From Stemphylium vesicarium (Eukaryota; Ascomycota; Dothideomycetes; Pleosporales; Pleosporaceae), in NCBI GenBank assembly GCA_004380135.1, contig QXCR01000031.1:124001-188000 (forward strand): a stretch of 64,000 bases of DNA, in the 5' to 3' direction. The position numbers were made by a program, and so were the translations under genes. Positions 1 to 12,093 of the stretch are shown here, piece after piece. Under the pieces are notes generated by a model. It saw only the letters and a program-made list of their open reading frames with translations, had not been told where the DNA came from and searched no databases. Positions within the stretch are counted from its first letter, which is position 1. Each line of letters opens with the position of its first letter.

Positions 1-984
1 GTCACCCTGAACCGTACCTTCACATGCCGCGAGCCCTATTCCACGCGCACCAAGTCACAAGGTCAGCGCCTAGTCTTACCCAATGATGAATGCAGGTGGC
101 ACAAGTTGGACGTATTACGTTTCCGATTTCATCCTTGCTTCCGGATACCCATCGACAATCCCATCATCAACGGGGATGGCAGTGTACAAGTGTGGACAGT
201 CGACGTTAGCCAAGGCGGTGTCATTGCAACCTCGAAATCTGGCATCGCCTGGGTAGAGCTGTACACTGAAGGGGAGGAGGTTTGCCATCACTGGAAAGAG
301 TTTCCCGAAGTGGACAATCAATACCCGCGACAGGTTGCACTCGACGAAGGCTCCCTCCGCGCTTTACTACCCATGGAAAAACAAAAGTTGCGTCTGAAGG
401 TGGAGGTGTACTCCGCAGGCGGAGGCAAACATATTGTTGAGGACTTTGGCCAGCTTGCCAACCAGAAGCTTGCTCGTATCAAACTGCCAGATGGCCGATG
501 GGGTTACCGCGGCGGCAAGTTGGGTTACTCGCAAATGGAGGGCTCACGACCAGAGGAAGTCATCTTTGATTACGTCCACACCCAGACCAAGCTTTTACTC
601 CGTATCAAGATCTACCATGGCTATGCGGTGGATGGATTAGAGTTCATATACGAAGACAGGGATACCCAGCTGTTTGGCAAGCGAGGAGGCAGTGCTTCTG
701 AGTTTGCACTAGACACCCGCAAAGGAGAGTTGTTGCTTGGTTTCTCTCTACGCGCTGGGCTCTGGATCGACGGTTTACAGATACTAACAAGCCTGGGAAG
801 AAAGAGCGAGTGGTATGGAAATCCCAATGGCGGCAGCGGGTATGTATCAGAGAAAGTAGCATGTATGTGCTCGACTAACTTGTACAGACACACGCTCATC
901 CCACCTCGTGGCTATACCATTGGCGGTATTGCTGGATCCTGCGCTCAGTGGCTCGATGGCTTCTCTCTGATCATCACGCGATGA
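1..984 (+). CDS. Jacalin-like lectin domain protein, C-terminal part (probable zinc metallopeptidase family), 5' truncated by window edge
   Basis: The reading frame is open from base 1, so the start lies outside the window. I place exons at <1-839 and 888-984, giving at least 311 residues. The last ~130 residues show a jacalin beta-prism pattern: a YHGYAVDGLEF strand, then GNPNGGSG-HTLIPPRGYTIGGIAGS and a closing WLDGFSLIITR. The intron at 840-887 is 48 bases, with a GTATGT donor, a CTAAC branch and a TACAG acceptor. Removing it restores the usual GGSGHTLIPP join. It is a multiple of three and has no stop, so an unspliced reading also stays open. Fungal proteins with this tail often carry a YIL108W-type putative metallopeptidase domain upstream. 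I infer that here from memory of the family and cannot see its active site. The lectin fold is well supported; the enzyme assignment is not. Confidence 0.7.
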   Translation, partial: VTLNRTFTCREPYSTRTKSQGQRLVLPNDECRWHKLDVLRFRFHPCFRIPIDNPIINGDGSVQVWTVDVSQGGVIATSKSGIAWVELYTEGEEVCHHWKEFPEVDNQYPRQVALDEGSLRALLPMEKQKLRLKVEVYSAGGGKHIVEDFGQLANQKLARIKLPDGRWGYRGGKLGYSQMEGSRPEEVIFDYVHTQTKLLLRIKIYHGYAVDGLEFIYEDRDTQLFGKRGGSASEFALDTRKGELLLGFSLRAGLWIDGLQILTSLGRKSEWYGNPNGGSGYVSEKVACMCSTNLYRHTLIPPRGYTIGGIAGSCAQWLDGFSLIITR

Positions 985-2124
985 GAGGGTCGTGAACGAA
1001 GATAATCTCCATCACTCGTCGCAACACCCGTGCTCGACTCGCACTCGTCCTTTGATCAAGCTTGCAGACGATCAAAGTACCTGCCCCAAGGATAAAGCGG
1101 CCACCACCGCCGCCATTCTTGGGAGTTTGCTCACCTCTTCTGGAACCACGTTAATCTTTGATTTACCCCAGCTGGAAGTTTGCCCGCTAGGCCATGCTTG
1201 TATATCCTCGGTACGCATGGCGCAAGAGCGAGTACAACACTTGTCGTTGAACCTTTTACAGCGGCACTACTAGCCTGCAATTTGTTTTCTTTTTTGTTTG
1301 TTCCTTTGGTCTTTTTTTCCATCATGATACCACAGTCATTCAGCTTGACTTGTTTGTACTAGTAACAAAAACACGCACACACAGTTTCAGAAAGGAAGAC
1401 AGGAAGAGACGAAGAGTGGCAGACAGAGAAGGGTCTTACATCTTAATACAATACATGTACCTATGAGCTTTTCTGTGCTAATTTTGCCATACCCCCGCGC
1501 TTCTCACTGCGCGTCTTTGTTCAAATCTACACTACGTGATCGTGGGAAGTGTGACCATGGACGAAGGCGGCGCACAGCCTCAAAGCCACGAGGGACGTGA
1601 ATACGGCCAGATTGACACCAAACCAGCCAAAGCAGAAAGGAACGCGCTGAACCCCCAATTCCCAACTGCCGAACAGTAGATCAACAACTGAATTCATCCT
1701 TGGCAATCACATGCAGGTGGGTATTTCATCAAAGCTGGAAGTTTGCGTGTGGCTGGCTCCCCAAAAATGACGTTTTGCCCAAACTTGTTATTCTAGATCG
1801 GGAGGGGGGCGCACGCACAAACGACCGGCCGCCGCCCCAGCCCCGAACCATCAACGTCACCGCCCGCCCGCCTGCTTGCTTGCTGCGCCCGCGACCTACC
1901 TCCAACAAGCTTTCTCCAACTACCTACCTCAACCCCAGACCCTTGAACCTGCTGTCTGCCCTTTTCCCGCACACACACACGCACATACACGCAAACATTC
2001 ATCGGACTTTTGTTCCTCTTTTCCATATCAACGACACGCAATTGGGAGGAGTAAAGAAAGGCTAGGTTACCGATATCGACGCAACAACGAACGTCTACGA
2101 AGACGACGACGACGCATACGGATT
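985..2124. other. Intergenic region upstream of CHO1
   Basis: This stretch holds the 3' flank of the jacalin gene and the 5' flank of CHO1. The last ~300 bases are rich in C and CA, typical of a fungal promoter and leader. I see no convincing coding sequence. Confidence 0.5.
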
Positions 2125-3121
2125 ATGGCGCAACGAAGGAACGGCGGAGAGTCGCAGGGCAAGGACAAGGCTGCGTCTGGAAAGCTCGAAAGTATGTGTG
2201 TGTTACAGGCCGAGCAAAGAAGTTTTGGAGAGAGAGAGAGAGAGAGATGGCTGACAGTGTTTGTTTGCAGCGTCGGATAAGCAGGCTCGTCTTTTGTCCC
2301 AGGAAGTAGGGCATTTTTCGCTGGTGCGCGCGCTGCATCTGGCGGATTTCATTACCGAGTTGAATGGTATGTTACTTTTGTTTTCCCTCTCTCCGTCTTG
2401 TCTTGCCTTGTCTTGTCCAGTCTTGTCTGTCCGTCGTTGCTTGGGATTTGGCGGTTCCTGGCAAAGAAAGTCAGTCAGTCAGCAACACGAATACAAACAA
2501 CCCACACACGCTCTTCCACAGCACAGCACAGAGGTAACTGACACTCCCTTCCTAGGCTTCTGCGGCGTAATGTCCATCTTCTCCTCCCTCCGCTACTGCA
2601 CGCAGCCCGACCCCACCAACCACACGAACCTCTACCTCGCCCTCTCCTTCATCCCACTGGGTCTCTTCTTCGACTTCATGGATGGAAAAGTCGCGCGCTG
2701 GCGCAAGAAGGCGTCGCTCATGGGCCAAGAACTCGATTCCCTTGCCGACCTCATCTCATTCGGTGTGTCCCCCGCCGCCGCCGCCTTCAGCATGGGAATG
2801 CGCACCCCCGTCGACCATCTGCTCCTCGCCTTCTTCGTCCTATGCGGCCTCACGCGCCTTGCGCGCTTCAACGTTACCGTCGCCATGGTGCCCAAGGATG
2901 CGACCGGCAAGAGCAAGTACTTTGAGGGCACCCCGATTCCAATGTCCCTCGGCATTGTCCAGGTTATGGCGTATTGGGTTTACAATGGATGGACCATGGA
3001 GCAGATTCCCATGGGCCTTTGGCTGCAGGGTACCGCGTTGGAGTTTCACCCGGTTGTTGCCATGTTCATTCTTCATGGCTGCTTGATGGTTAGCAAGAGT
3101 GTTAAGATTCCTAAGCCTTAG
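2125..3121 (+). CDS. CHO1: CDP-diacylglycerol--serine O-phosphatidyltransferase (phosphatidylserine synthase)
   Basis: The enzyme makes phosphatidylserine from CDP-diacylglycerol and L-serine in the ER membrane, the entry to the de novo PE/PC pathway. Exons are 2125-2191, 2271-2366 and 2556-3121, giving 242 residues. The CDP-alcohol phosphotransferase signature is complete: D97-G98, A101-R102, G111, D115 and D119 follow the pattern DGxxAR-x8-Gxxx-D-xxx-D. Hydrophobic helices flank the motif and continue to the C terminus, and the length suits ascomycete Cho1. The start was chosen because it opens a basic, soluble N terminus like the family's. Intron 1 holds a GA run and intron 2 a TCTTG-rich stretch. 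The gene converges on LCB1, with 689 bases between the two stops, and both enzymes use serine. Confidence 0.95.
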
Positions 3122-3810
3122 ACTTTCTGCTCTGTGTTCGCTGGTAGGTGGTGTATCGAATACGTGCAGCGATTGGGGGGGAAAGTGGAGAGAATGATTC
3201 AACGTGGGTTTGAGACGGGGTTTATCTGTGTGAGCTTCAACGCTTGAAAGGAATTGGAATTGGAATTCAGAGCAAAGAAAATAAACAAACAAACAAATGT
3301 CTAGATCGGGAAAAAACCCAGTTGGGAGAAAGAGAGAGAGACGCACGATGGCTATGATCATGCTGTATTGGGGAATTTGCAAGCGTTTTATAAAATCACA
3401 ATGATACCCTATTATCAATACAAAGCAAGTAGCCCAAGTAAAAAGACCCATGACTTTCTTTGGACTGTACACTTATGAATGAACAAACACTGCATGTGGA
3501 ATTGACGACTCTGGCAATAGGCGTCATCATGCACGATTCAACCAGTAGAGAGGTGGATTGGCGCCAGGGATAAACCAAGCAATGATAGGTAGTAAATGCA
3601 GCACAGGTGAGAGATATTACGTATTACATAGTCTTGTCTACACAACATACTACAAAAAAACAAGGGATCTACACCAGAACGCATATCATACAATGTCTGG
3701 AAGCACCAGCGTATTGCCTTGCCCACCCAGAATGCCCATACTAGCAAACAAGAAGAAGAAAAAACGCCTTAAATCATGCTCTCAATGCTCCAACGTCAAC
3801 AGAAAAACAT
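3122..3810. other. Convergent 3' region between CHO1 and LCB1
   Basis: It contains AATAAACAAAC-type A-rich tracts after CHO1 and A/T-rich sequence after LCB1, as expected of two facing 3' UTRs. I see no gene in it. Confidence 0.5.
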
Positions 3811-5570
3811 CTACTTTCGTCGACTGACAATCTTCGTAATGGCGTGACGGATAGTCGTACCCGCCTTCTCCGTCTCCTTCCTTGTCAAACCGCTGGTGAC
3901 GCAGACCTTGAGGGCGGGGGTAGGTTGCCATCCAGCGTCTCTGGGGTTGAGACCGAGGCCGAGGGGGAAAGACTTGAGTCTAGTGATGAGAACGCCGTTT
4001 GCGAGACACTTTGGCATGCATTTGTTAGCAGATGAATCTTTTGCATTCGGATTGCGATAACGTACCTCGTCGACAACTTCGCGGAAGATTTGGTTCTGGT
4101 CGTCAACGCTCAATTTCTTGTTCTCAAGGACTTCGTCCTTGAGGACAAGTAGCATGATGGGGTTTTCGGCTGAACTGCTGCAGCGTACCCAGTCGCTTCT
4201 GGGGTCCAATTGGCCGCGCATCGCCTTGACGTTGTCCCGGAGTCCGGTCAGGATATCGGGCTGTTCTTGTAGCAGGCTAATGGTCTCGCTGGCCGTGGTA
4301 CTCAGCAGTGCGGGAAGGGCGGCCGAGTAGGTGTATGAGGCAGAGGAAATGCGTTGGTGCTCGACGACTTCTTCGTTGCCGGCGCAGAAACCTCCTGCAG
4401 CGCAGAGAGGACCGGAAAGAGAACCAATGATCATGTCTACTTCGGCAGCATCGACGTTTTGCGCTTCCGTGACGCCGCCGCCGGTGCGACCAAGGACGCC
4501 GTAGGACCAGGTTTCGTCGAGGATGAGGCGGAACTTGTACTTGAGCTTGAGCTCGACCTGGGCATGTGGTTAGTTGAATATTCGTGTGCCTTGCGAGACA
4601 TAGTAGTGCCACAAACGTACCAGCTTGGGGAGGTTCACGACATCTCCAATGTTCTCGAACAAACCCTCGGTGATGATGAATCGCCTCGTCAGCGGCTTCT
4701 TTGCCTGCTCCTTGACAACCTTCTTGAGCACACTCTCCAGATCGTCCATGTCGTTGTGTTCGAACCATCTGACGGTACTCCGACTGATCTGGATGCCCTT
4801 TCTCGCCGCAAAGTTGAGGGCACGGTCTGCGACAATAATGTCTCCTCGCTTGCTGAAACTTGGAATAACACTGCTGATGGTGGAGAAGGATTGTGCGTAG
4901 ATGATGCAGGCAGGGACGCCGAGATGCGCAGCCACGTCGGCTTCCGTCTTCATGTGAACGTCTTGGGTGCCGTAGAAACCCGGGGGACCACAGGGACCGA
5001 CGCCATAGGTGCGCAGAGTCTGGATTGCTTTCTCCTTGAGGAGGTCGTTGGAGAGGAAGTTGTAGAAGTTGTACGAGGCGAGGTTCATGACGGTGCGGCC
5101 GTTGGCGAGCTTGGACTTGGGACCCGTTGGTCTGCGCAGCGCGAGTTAGCATTGCGGCATTGGGGCAGTTTAGCCATATCCTACCCAACAATGATGGGCC
5201 GCTTCTCATTGTCCAGCTCCTCGAGCGCAGTAACGGGCGCGACGAGCGGCTCCGGCGTCCAGTCTTCTACCAATTCATCAATCTCCTATTCCCGCGTCAG
5301 TCTTCCCGCGCCTCCACAATCCGGCCCAACAGGGCTATGACATACCGCATCAGTGAGCTGGACCTTCTTCTGGGTGCTATACTTGGGCGCAAGCAAATAT
5401 CTCACCGCGAAGAGGAACAGGAATAGCTCTACCGCGCTGCGAACCGGGTCGTTCTGGTAACTCGACTTGATGTAGCGGACGGCAATGGCCGAGCCTGGGA
5501 TACGACTGAACTGCGCATTGGCGTCGGTAAAGAAGCGCGCAGTCGCATTTTGCATTTCGTTGAGATCCAT
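3811..5570 (-). CDS. LCB1: Serine palmitoyltransferase subunit 1 (long-chain base biosynthesis)
   Basis: Non-catalytic partner of LCB2; the dimer condenses serine with palmitoyl-CoA in the ER, the first committed step of sphingolipid synthesis. Exons on the minus strand are 5570-5346, 5285-5185, 5131-4621, 4557-4066 and 4008-3811, giving 508 residues. There is one N-terminal membrane helix (about residues 46-62), then the alpha-oxoamine synthase fold. The segment around YGVGPCGPPGFYGT keeps the cysteine corresponding to human SPTLC1 C133. At the position of the pyridoxal lysine the sequence reads IIGSLSGPLCAAGGFC, with no lysine, as expected for Lcb1 rather than Lcb2. All four introns keep phase. 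It lies head-to-tail behind FKS1 and converges on CHO1. Confidence 0.95.
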
Positions 5571-6095
5571 GGCTGCCGGCGGTGAAGTGGGAGGCAGCAG
5601 GTGCAGTGATGATGCCTGGACAAGTTCGGGGGTTGCGGCGAAGCGCGGAGGTGCCTGGCGAAGCATCAACAACACGCCCCCCGTCTCATTTCGCACGAGC
5701 CTCGACTCGAGGCACACAGTCACATTAATTTCGTAATCAAGACAATTCAATCACAGGTAGAATTCAATGCAATCAGCTTATGGGCATTCATGTAGTTAAC
5801 AGTAATGTATTCACTTTCTAATGTATTCGCTTGCCCATGATGAACCAAAACAACCCTTCGTAGTATATGTGCAGTCAAGTCTGCGCCAAAGGCAGACACA
5901 CTTGGTCAAAAGAGAGAAAAGCAGGTCGATGGGGGCAGCCATCCCCGCCGCTGAACGCCGAGAGAAAACGAATGAAATGCTGGAGCTGAATATTACAATC
6001 ATTATGGGACCAAACAGTCACCACGCTCATGCTTCGCCCATGTTGTACAATGCAAGCTGCGAAGGTAGTAAACAACGCTCCACAAATTCCGCTTT
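5571..6095. other. Intergenic region between FKS1 stop and LCB1 start
   Basis: It holds the FKS1 3' UTR and the LCB1 promoter, both read on the minus strand. I see no further gene. Confidence 0.5.
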
Positions 6096-9000
6096 TTAGT
6101 ATGCCATGTAACGACGGAAGCGGCGAGCAGCATCATCAGTCGACGCCGCGCCACCGCCTCCACCAGTGGTATCACCTTGCCAGACAGGGCAGTCGCCGTG
6201 GACACACTTGCCCGTCACGCTGGACGACGTGTCATTGTTGTTGTAACCAGTGGGCTGCAGAATCTCCATGGGGAGGGAGTTGGCGAGACTGGCGGGAATT
6301 GCGATGTACTTTCCAGCCACGATGGGCCCGATGATCAAAGCAAGGAAGACGACGAGGATGACAAAGTACAGGATAGCATAGCGAACGACACGGCGCTTGC
6401 GAAGCTTCGACTGCTTGAGTGAGTAAATGGGAGGGCGGATTTGGCGACTGAGAAAGGTTAGCTTAAATCAACGAGGAAACATGGGTGGAACATACCTGGG
6501 ACGGAGCCAGAAGAGCATGACAGAGTGACCCTTGTCGGCATAGGGGATGAGGAGGATCGGCAGCATGAAAAATAGCAGAACGTGGCCGAGGATGAAATCC
6601 GTCGCAAAGAAACCGAGCTCGGTGATCTTGCAAAGGAATTCGCGACCGGGCTGAGAAAGCGTGTGCCATCCCATAGTGTACCATTTACCAGTCCACCAAG
6701 CAATGTTGGAGGTGTCGGCCTTGAACTCTCGGGTCAATGCAAGAGTGATGATGAGCTTGAAGAAGAAGCGCTCGATAGCAACAACGGCGATCATACCAGA
6801 CAGCGCTCTGGGGAAGCTGAAGCCCTCGAGGAACATCAACACGACAAAGAAGATGAGAAGAGCGATGACCGCGACAGCGTGAGCAATGGCAGCCAGGACA
6901 GCACCAAACTTCTTGCAGCACATTCCGAGGAGAGGACCCGCGCAACAAGCGAGAGCAAACATTCCACCCAAGACACCAGCGCTGATTGCAATTGGACCAA
7001 AAGCGATGATGGCGATGCGGACCAAAGCACCGGATGCCTTGGGATCATCGAGATTATCTTCCTTGGACTTGTCGCGGGCATCGTTGACACCGGTTTGAGC
7101 GTTGATGAAGAGGTAAGGGATGACTGTGATGGCAACAAGGACAAGAGGACCAAGTACCTCGGCCATGAAGATGTTGGTGAACTGAGCACGGGGAACGTCA
7201 CCAGAAAGCTTGGCTGACGGGTCTCCAAGTGCCTTGCGCTTGAAACCAGTGATACGTGTTCGAGACAGACGGCAGAACCCGATCCAGGAGGCGCTGTGCG
7301 ATCGCGTGTTGCCTCGAGACAACCAGCGTAGGTACTCCCTGTAGTCGATGAAGAAGTCATCCCATGAGAACTGGTGAGGGTTGAAGAGGAAGGGAGCAAG
7401 GCAGAGAGACAACAGGGACGCCCAGAAGTAGATGAGCCATGGTCCCCACACAGTGATGGTGGCGAAGAGGAGCATCATCAAGGAACGGGCTCCAACGTAG
7501 ATGGAAGGACCAGCAAATCGGGAGAAAAGGATGCCGAAGGGGATGCGTGCAGTCGCGAAACCACGGCCAGTACCAATGTAGCGAGCACCACCATATGACA
7601 AGTTGGTTTGAACGGCGTTGGCGTAGATCTGCGTGACGAACACCTCGAAGAAGGGCGATCCGGAAGAGAAGTGCTTGGCAAGACGGGTAGCGGCACGCCA
7701 GAATCCACGTTCAGTCAATTCCTGAACCACGAGGGGAACGAAAGAGATGAAGAAAACGATGAAGATAGAGACAATGCAGCGAGATACCCAGTCGAAGACG
7801 GGAACCAAGTTAGCACAACCATTGGGCCATTGAGGGTCGGTGATGGGGATATCCTTGTTGAACTGGCAAAGAATCGTCTCGTGGTTGAGGGCTCCGAGGT
7901 GGAGGAGGACGAACATGAAGCACTGGACCGACAACATAATGAAGATGTTGTTGATATGGAAACCGGGATGGGCGTAGTAGAAGGACAGGAAACGGTCGAG
8001 AGGAAGTTGGGTACCCATGTAGTAGTACTCGCGCGACAACATCTGCTCACCCATACCGGTACCAATCTTGGTGGTGAAGTTGAGCACAGAGCCAAAACCA
8101 AGATCACGACCCTTACCACACTGGTAGTATTCGCAGTGCTTGATGCGTCCACCACGGAGCAGAGCAGTCATACCAGCGTAAATATCCTCGTTGAGATGGA
8201 GACCCTTTTGAGCCTTGGAGACACCACCACGAGTAGTCATGAAGATACCGTTGAGGAAATCGGGATGACCGTAATGGAGCTTGCCACCAATTTGAGCCAA
8301 AGTACGAGCAAACATAGTACCGAACGTCTGTTCCTTTCCGGCAGCGATGTCACCAAGAATACCAATGTTCTCAGAGAAAATGTATTCGCGGGCTCCGAGA
8401 ATAGCGACAGGGTTGAAGTTGGCGTTGGGAAGACCAGGTGTGTAGGGCGAGACGTTATCAGTGGTCATCTCCTCAAACTCAGCCAGAACGCTGCGAATCT
8501 TGAGGCACTCCTCTAGGTAGTTGTCCTGGTTGGCATCGATAAGCTGGATGTACTCCCCGCGATAGAAGATGATAGCGTGGTTCTGGTTGTCGGATTTGCC
8601 ATCACCAAGAATGGGGTTGCCGGAGAGCTGAACACGGAACTTGGGACGACGCATGCCGTTGTCCATAATCTCGGAGTGACCGTCAATCAGAGCAGAGTAG
8701 ATGCGGGGCTCTTCGCCCTCATTCGCGGGAGGCTCTTCATCGAGGTAGGCGATCTGAAGGTCGGGATAGGCGCGCAGAAGGAACTCGCTGTTCTCGCGCT
8801 CCTCCTTGCTGAACTTGGCGTAACGTTGCATAGACACGCAGATCTTGTACTTGCGCCTGGCCATACGCTCCAGCTCACGCTCAAGCTTGTCGGAGTTGCC
8901 GCCGAACATCTGGACGACTTCGGGGTTCTCAACACGGTACAGAAGCTTAATGGCACGGCTGTAGTTCATGAAACCAGAGACGGTACGGTAGAGAGTCTGA

Positions 9001-12000
9001 GAGCGAAGAGAAGCCCAAATACGGGTACGCAGAGTGTACTCTGGAGCGGCAGACTTGAAACCGATGCAGTAGAAGGGAAGGTCATCGATCTTGGTCTTGG
9101 CTGTGTCCTTTTCGTTCTTCTCATCGTCGCCGTTGAATTGCGAGGTCTCGTCGGCAAGAATCTTGGTGTCCTTGACGAAGCAGTCCCACTCATGGGGGTG
9201 GAGTTGCTTGAGATACTCGAGGAGGGTCACACGGGAGTAGGGTTCATCCTCACGAATGATCTCACGGAGAGACAACAAGATCTTCTCACCGTAATGGGGA
9301 ATCATGACGGTGAAAGTGGGCATATTGTCGACAGGCAGAGGCTCCGGAATAGGAGTAGACAGTGACTGGGCAAAGAATGAGATACGACGCTCAGCCTCAC
9401 TCTGCGCGGGGAAGAACTCGGTCTTGAATGAGTGATCTTCCTGGGACACGAAGAAGGTAGGGGCGCGAAGAGTACGCTTGCCTTCTTGCTCAGACGGAAC
9501 CTGATGGTACAGAAGCTTCTGCACGTGGTCAATGGCGAGAAGATGCTCACGGTACATCGAGATGACGACGGCGTTCCAAATTTGCGAAATGAGCACCTTA
9601 GGCTTGTACTTGATCTCCATATCGGTAGTCGCCAGAACCTTGGAGTAGATACGCTTCGGGAGGCGAGAGAAGATGTTCCTCCAAGGAGTCCAGATGGAGA
9701 CACCAAGGTAGAAAGAGCGAGAGACGGAGAACAACATATTCGCAATGATGTACCACAGGTAGGAATCCAAGAAGAAGAGAATCAGGTCCATGAAGTACAT
9801 CAGACCAAGCAGGATGCGGGGCTGGTACTTGCAAAGAATATCTCCGAAGATTTTATCTCCCAAGCAGTCGGGCTTCTTCATGTGAGACAGGATACGGATA
9901 GGATCCTTGATTGACAATGTCAAGAAGAAGTAGGACTCGGCAAGCTTAGCAGCGAAAACAAGGACCCACAGACCGTAAGACATCCACATGTCGTTACCGG
10001 TGAGACGAGGATAACTGGCGGTGAATGTTTGGCTTGCGACGTACTTGCGAGAGTTACGTGTCAAGTAGCTGCCAAAGAGACCACCGATGGGCATGACCGA
10101 GAAGAAGATGAAGGTAACCAGAGCGATGGCGAGCTGGACACCACTGAGAACGTCTGCTATAGTGCCAGTGCGCTTGTCTAAACCGAAAATGTAGACACTG
10201 GGGGCGATGTTGACGACGAAGACAAGGATGAGGAACAAAAGACGCTTGGTCAAATGCTGAGCACCTGCCCATTTTCGAGGAACATAGCACCATTCGCAGA
10301 TGGTGGCGAAGATCTGGATGAATGCAGCGATGGTACCTCCAAGCGCGACGGCGGAAAGAATGGCGGCCTTCTCAGGCTTCTGGTCGAGTTGTTGCTGGTA
10401 GTTCTTGGTATATACGGGCTGTGAGTTGGCAGCAGTGTAGAACCAGAAGGTGGACAAATGGATGACCCAAATACGGTTGAAGTTGATGACCATGTGGAAC
10501 CATGAGCGGCGTTCGTAGTAGGTCTTGAAGAATACCTTCTTCCAAAGGACGTCCTTCAACTTGAGGAAGCGCTCAGCAGGGGGGATGTCTACAAGACGAG
10601 ACTTGTCCTCGAACACGATGCGCTCAAGTCCCTCGGGATACCAGAACAATTGGTTCATGTCATCGTATCCAATAAGGGCCGCGTGGTCACGCTCACGTCG
10701 GACGTACTTGCCATCCTGGATTTCGTAACCTTGGTCGCGGCAGTACTGGTAGAGCGGCGTGATGATGGTGTTGAGGTAGGTAAATTCCTCAATGGGCTCG
10801 GTCTGAGCTTGACCAGCGGGCGAGTTGAGATAATCATCAGCGCACTTGAAGATGAAGCACAGAAGCTCAGGCATGAAGCGGACCTGGTTGGCCTCACCCC
10901 AGCAGAGGAGGTAAAGGGCAATCTGGCGAACACGGTCGTGTTGCGACATGCGGTTCATCCTCGTCTTCCAGCGGTATTCAGCCGCCTCAAGACTGTTGTC
11001 TCCCTCGTACGCGTCGAGTGTCTCTTGCTCGTTGCCGTTCTCTCCGGCCGCCTTCTTCGCGGCCTTGCGGGCCTTGCGTGTTCGGCGATTGGCCTTTCCA
11101 AGGTTCATATTGGCAAAACCAACAGCATCGTCCAAGTCGAGATGGGCTGCAAAGTACCATCTGCGGTAGTTGGCGTTCTCACCACCAATGTAGTCTGCGT
11201 GGAGGGAGAGGAGCGCCTGGTTGGGCGACATACGCGATGCACGAGAGTCGAGCAGGGTCATGAGATGATCGTACATGTTGCGCATGCTATCACGCTGGAA
11301 ACCGAACTTAGCGGTCAGGTCTAGGAAGATATCCTCGATCTCCTCCTTGGTGCATGGGATCTGAGCTTCGGCGGTCCAGGCTGGGTAAGGCTCGCGGGAG
11401 CGCTGACCGGCTGGAAGAGCGTTGGAGTAGTCCATGCCGTAGATTGGAGTCGAAGCACCAGACGAGCGGTTGCCGCCGTATGAGATTTGCGATGACGGGG
11501 GACGGTAGCCGCGGTTGCCCTCGGCGTAGCTGTTGTAGCGCTCGTCGCCACGGCCGTAGTAGTCCATGTCGGTCGCACGGGCCATGTCAGATCGCATGGT
11601 GAAGTCGCTGAAGGTTTCAGAGTCCTCCTCGGAGTCGTGGCCACGGCGGCGAGGGGGCTGGCTGCGCATTGTTAGCAGTTGATCGCTGACAGCAAATGAA
11701 TGCATCGAAGACGAACTCGTACCTATTCGGCGCATAGCCTTCTTGTGCACCACCTTGGTCATAGTACTGATCGTTGTAGTACTCGTCCTGGTAGCCTTGC
11801 TGGCCACGGTCGTCGTAGTAGCCGTTTGGTTGATGTTGACCATCGTAGTAGGCAGCTCTGCAACGTTGTTAGCTATGAATGTGGCGAGACGGACGAAGTG
11901 GCAAAACGTACGACTCGTCATAATAAGCATCGCCATGCTGGCCCTGCGCATACTGGCCATGGCCGTCGTCGTGATACTGGCCAGCGTACTGATCATCGTG

Positions 12001-12093
12001 GTAGTAGGCATCCTGGCCCTGCTGGCCCTGAGCATGGCCTTGATTCGGGCCGTAGCCGTCATCGTACTGGCCTCCCTGCGGATGTCCGGACAT
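6096..12093 (-). CDS. FKS1: 1,3-beta-D-glucan synthase catalytic subunit (GT48)
   Basis: Plasma-membrane synthase that makes linear beta-1,3-glucan from UDP-glucose, is activated by Rho1 and is the echinocandin target. Exons on the minus strand are 12093-11912, 11857-11723, 11661-6496 and 6447-6096, giving 1,944 residues, the usual size. The N terminus (MSGHPQGGQYDD...) is a Gly/Gln/Tyr-rich cytosolic tail, split by the first two introns. The Fks1 N-terminal domain, a membrane block, the large cytosolic GT48 domain and a second membrane block follow. Hot spot 1 is F685-P693 (FLTLSIKDP) and hot spot 2 is at 1396-1403 (DWVSRCIV). The last exon encodes a membrane helix and a Gly-rich tail. The start is set by this conserved tail. 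It is divergent from a GH72 glucan-remodelling gene. Confidence 0.97.

Noticed and set aside
4354..5340. 328-residue plus-strand frame over LCB1
   Set aside because: It runs through LCB1 introns and exons alike with no domain. The minus-strand splice model gives complete Lcb1.
7608..9365. Long plus-strand frames (about 260-300 residues) opposite FKS1
   Set aside because: They are antisense shadows of the FKS1 coding bias, and the hydrophobic/charged pattern follows from the reverse complement.
11664..12062. Reading the FKS1 N terminus in the continuous frame starting MTATARIKAM
   Set aside because: That frame reads straight through two introns. The spliced start at 12093 gives the Gly/Gln/Tyr-rich tail typical of Fks1.
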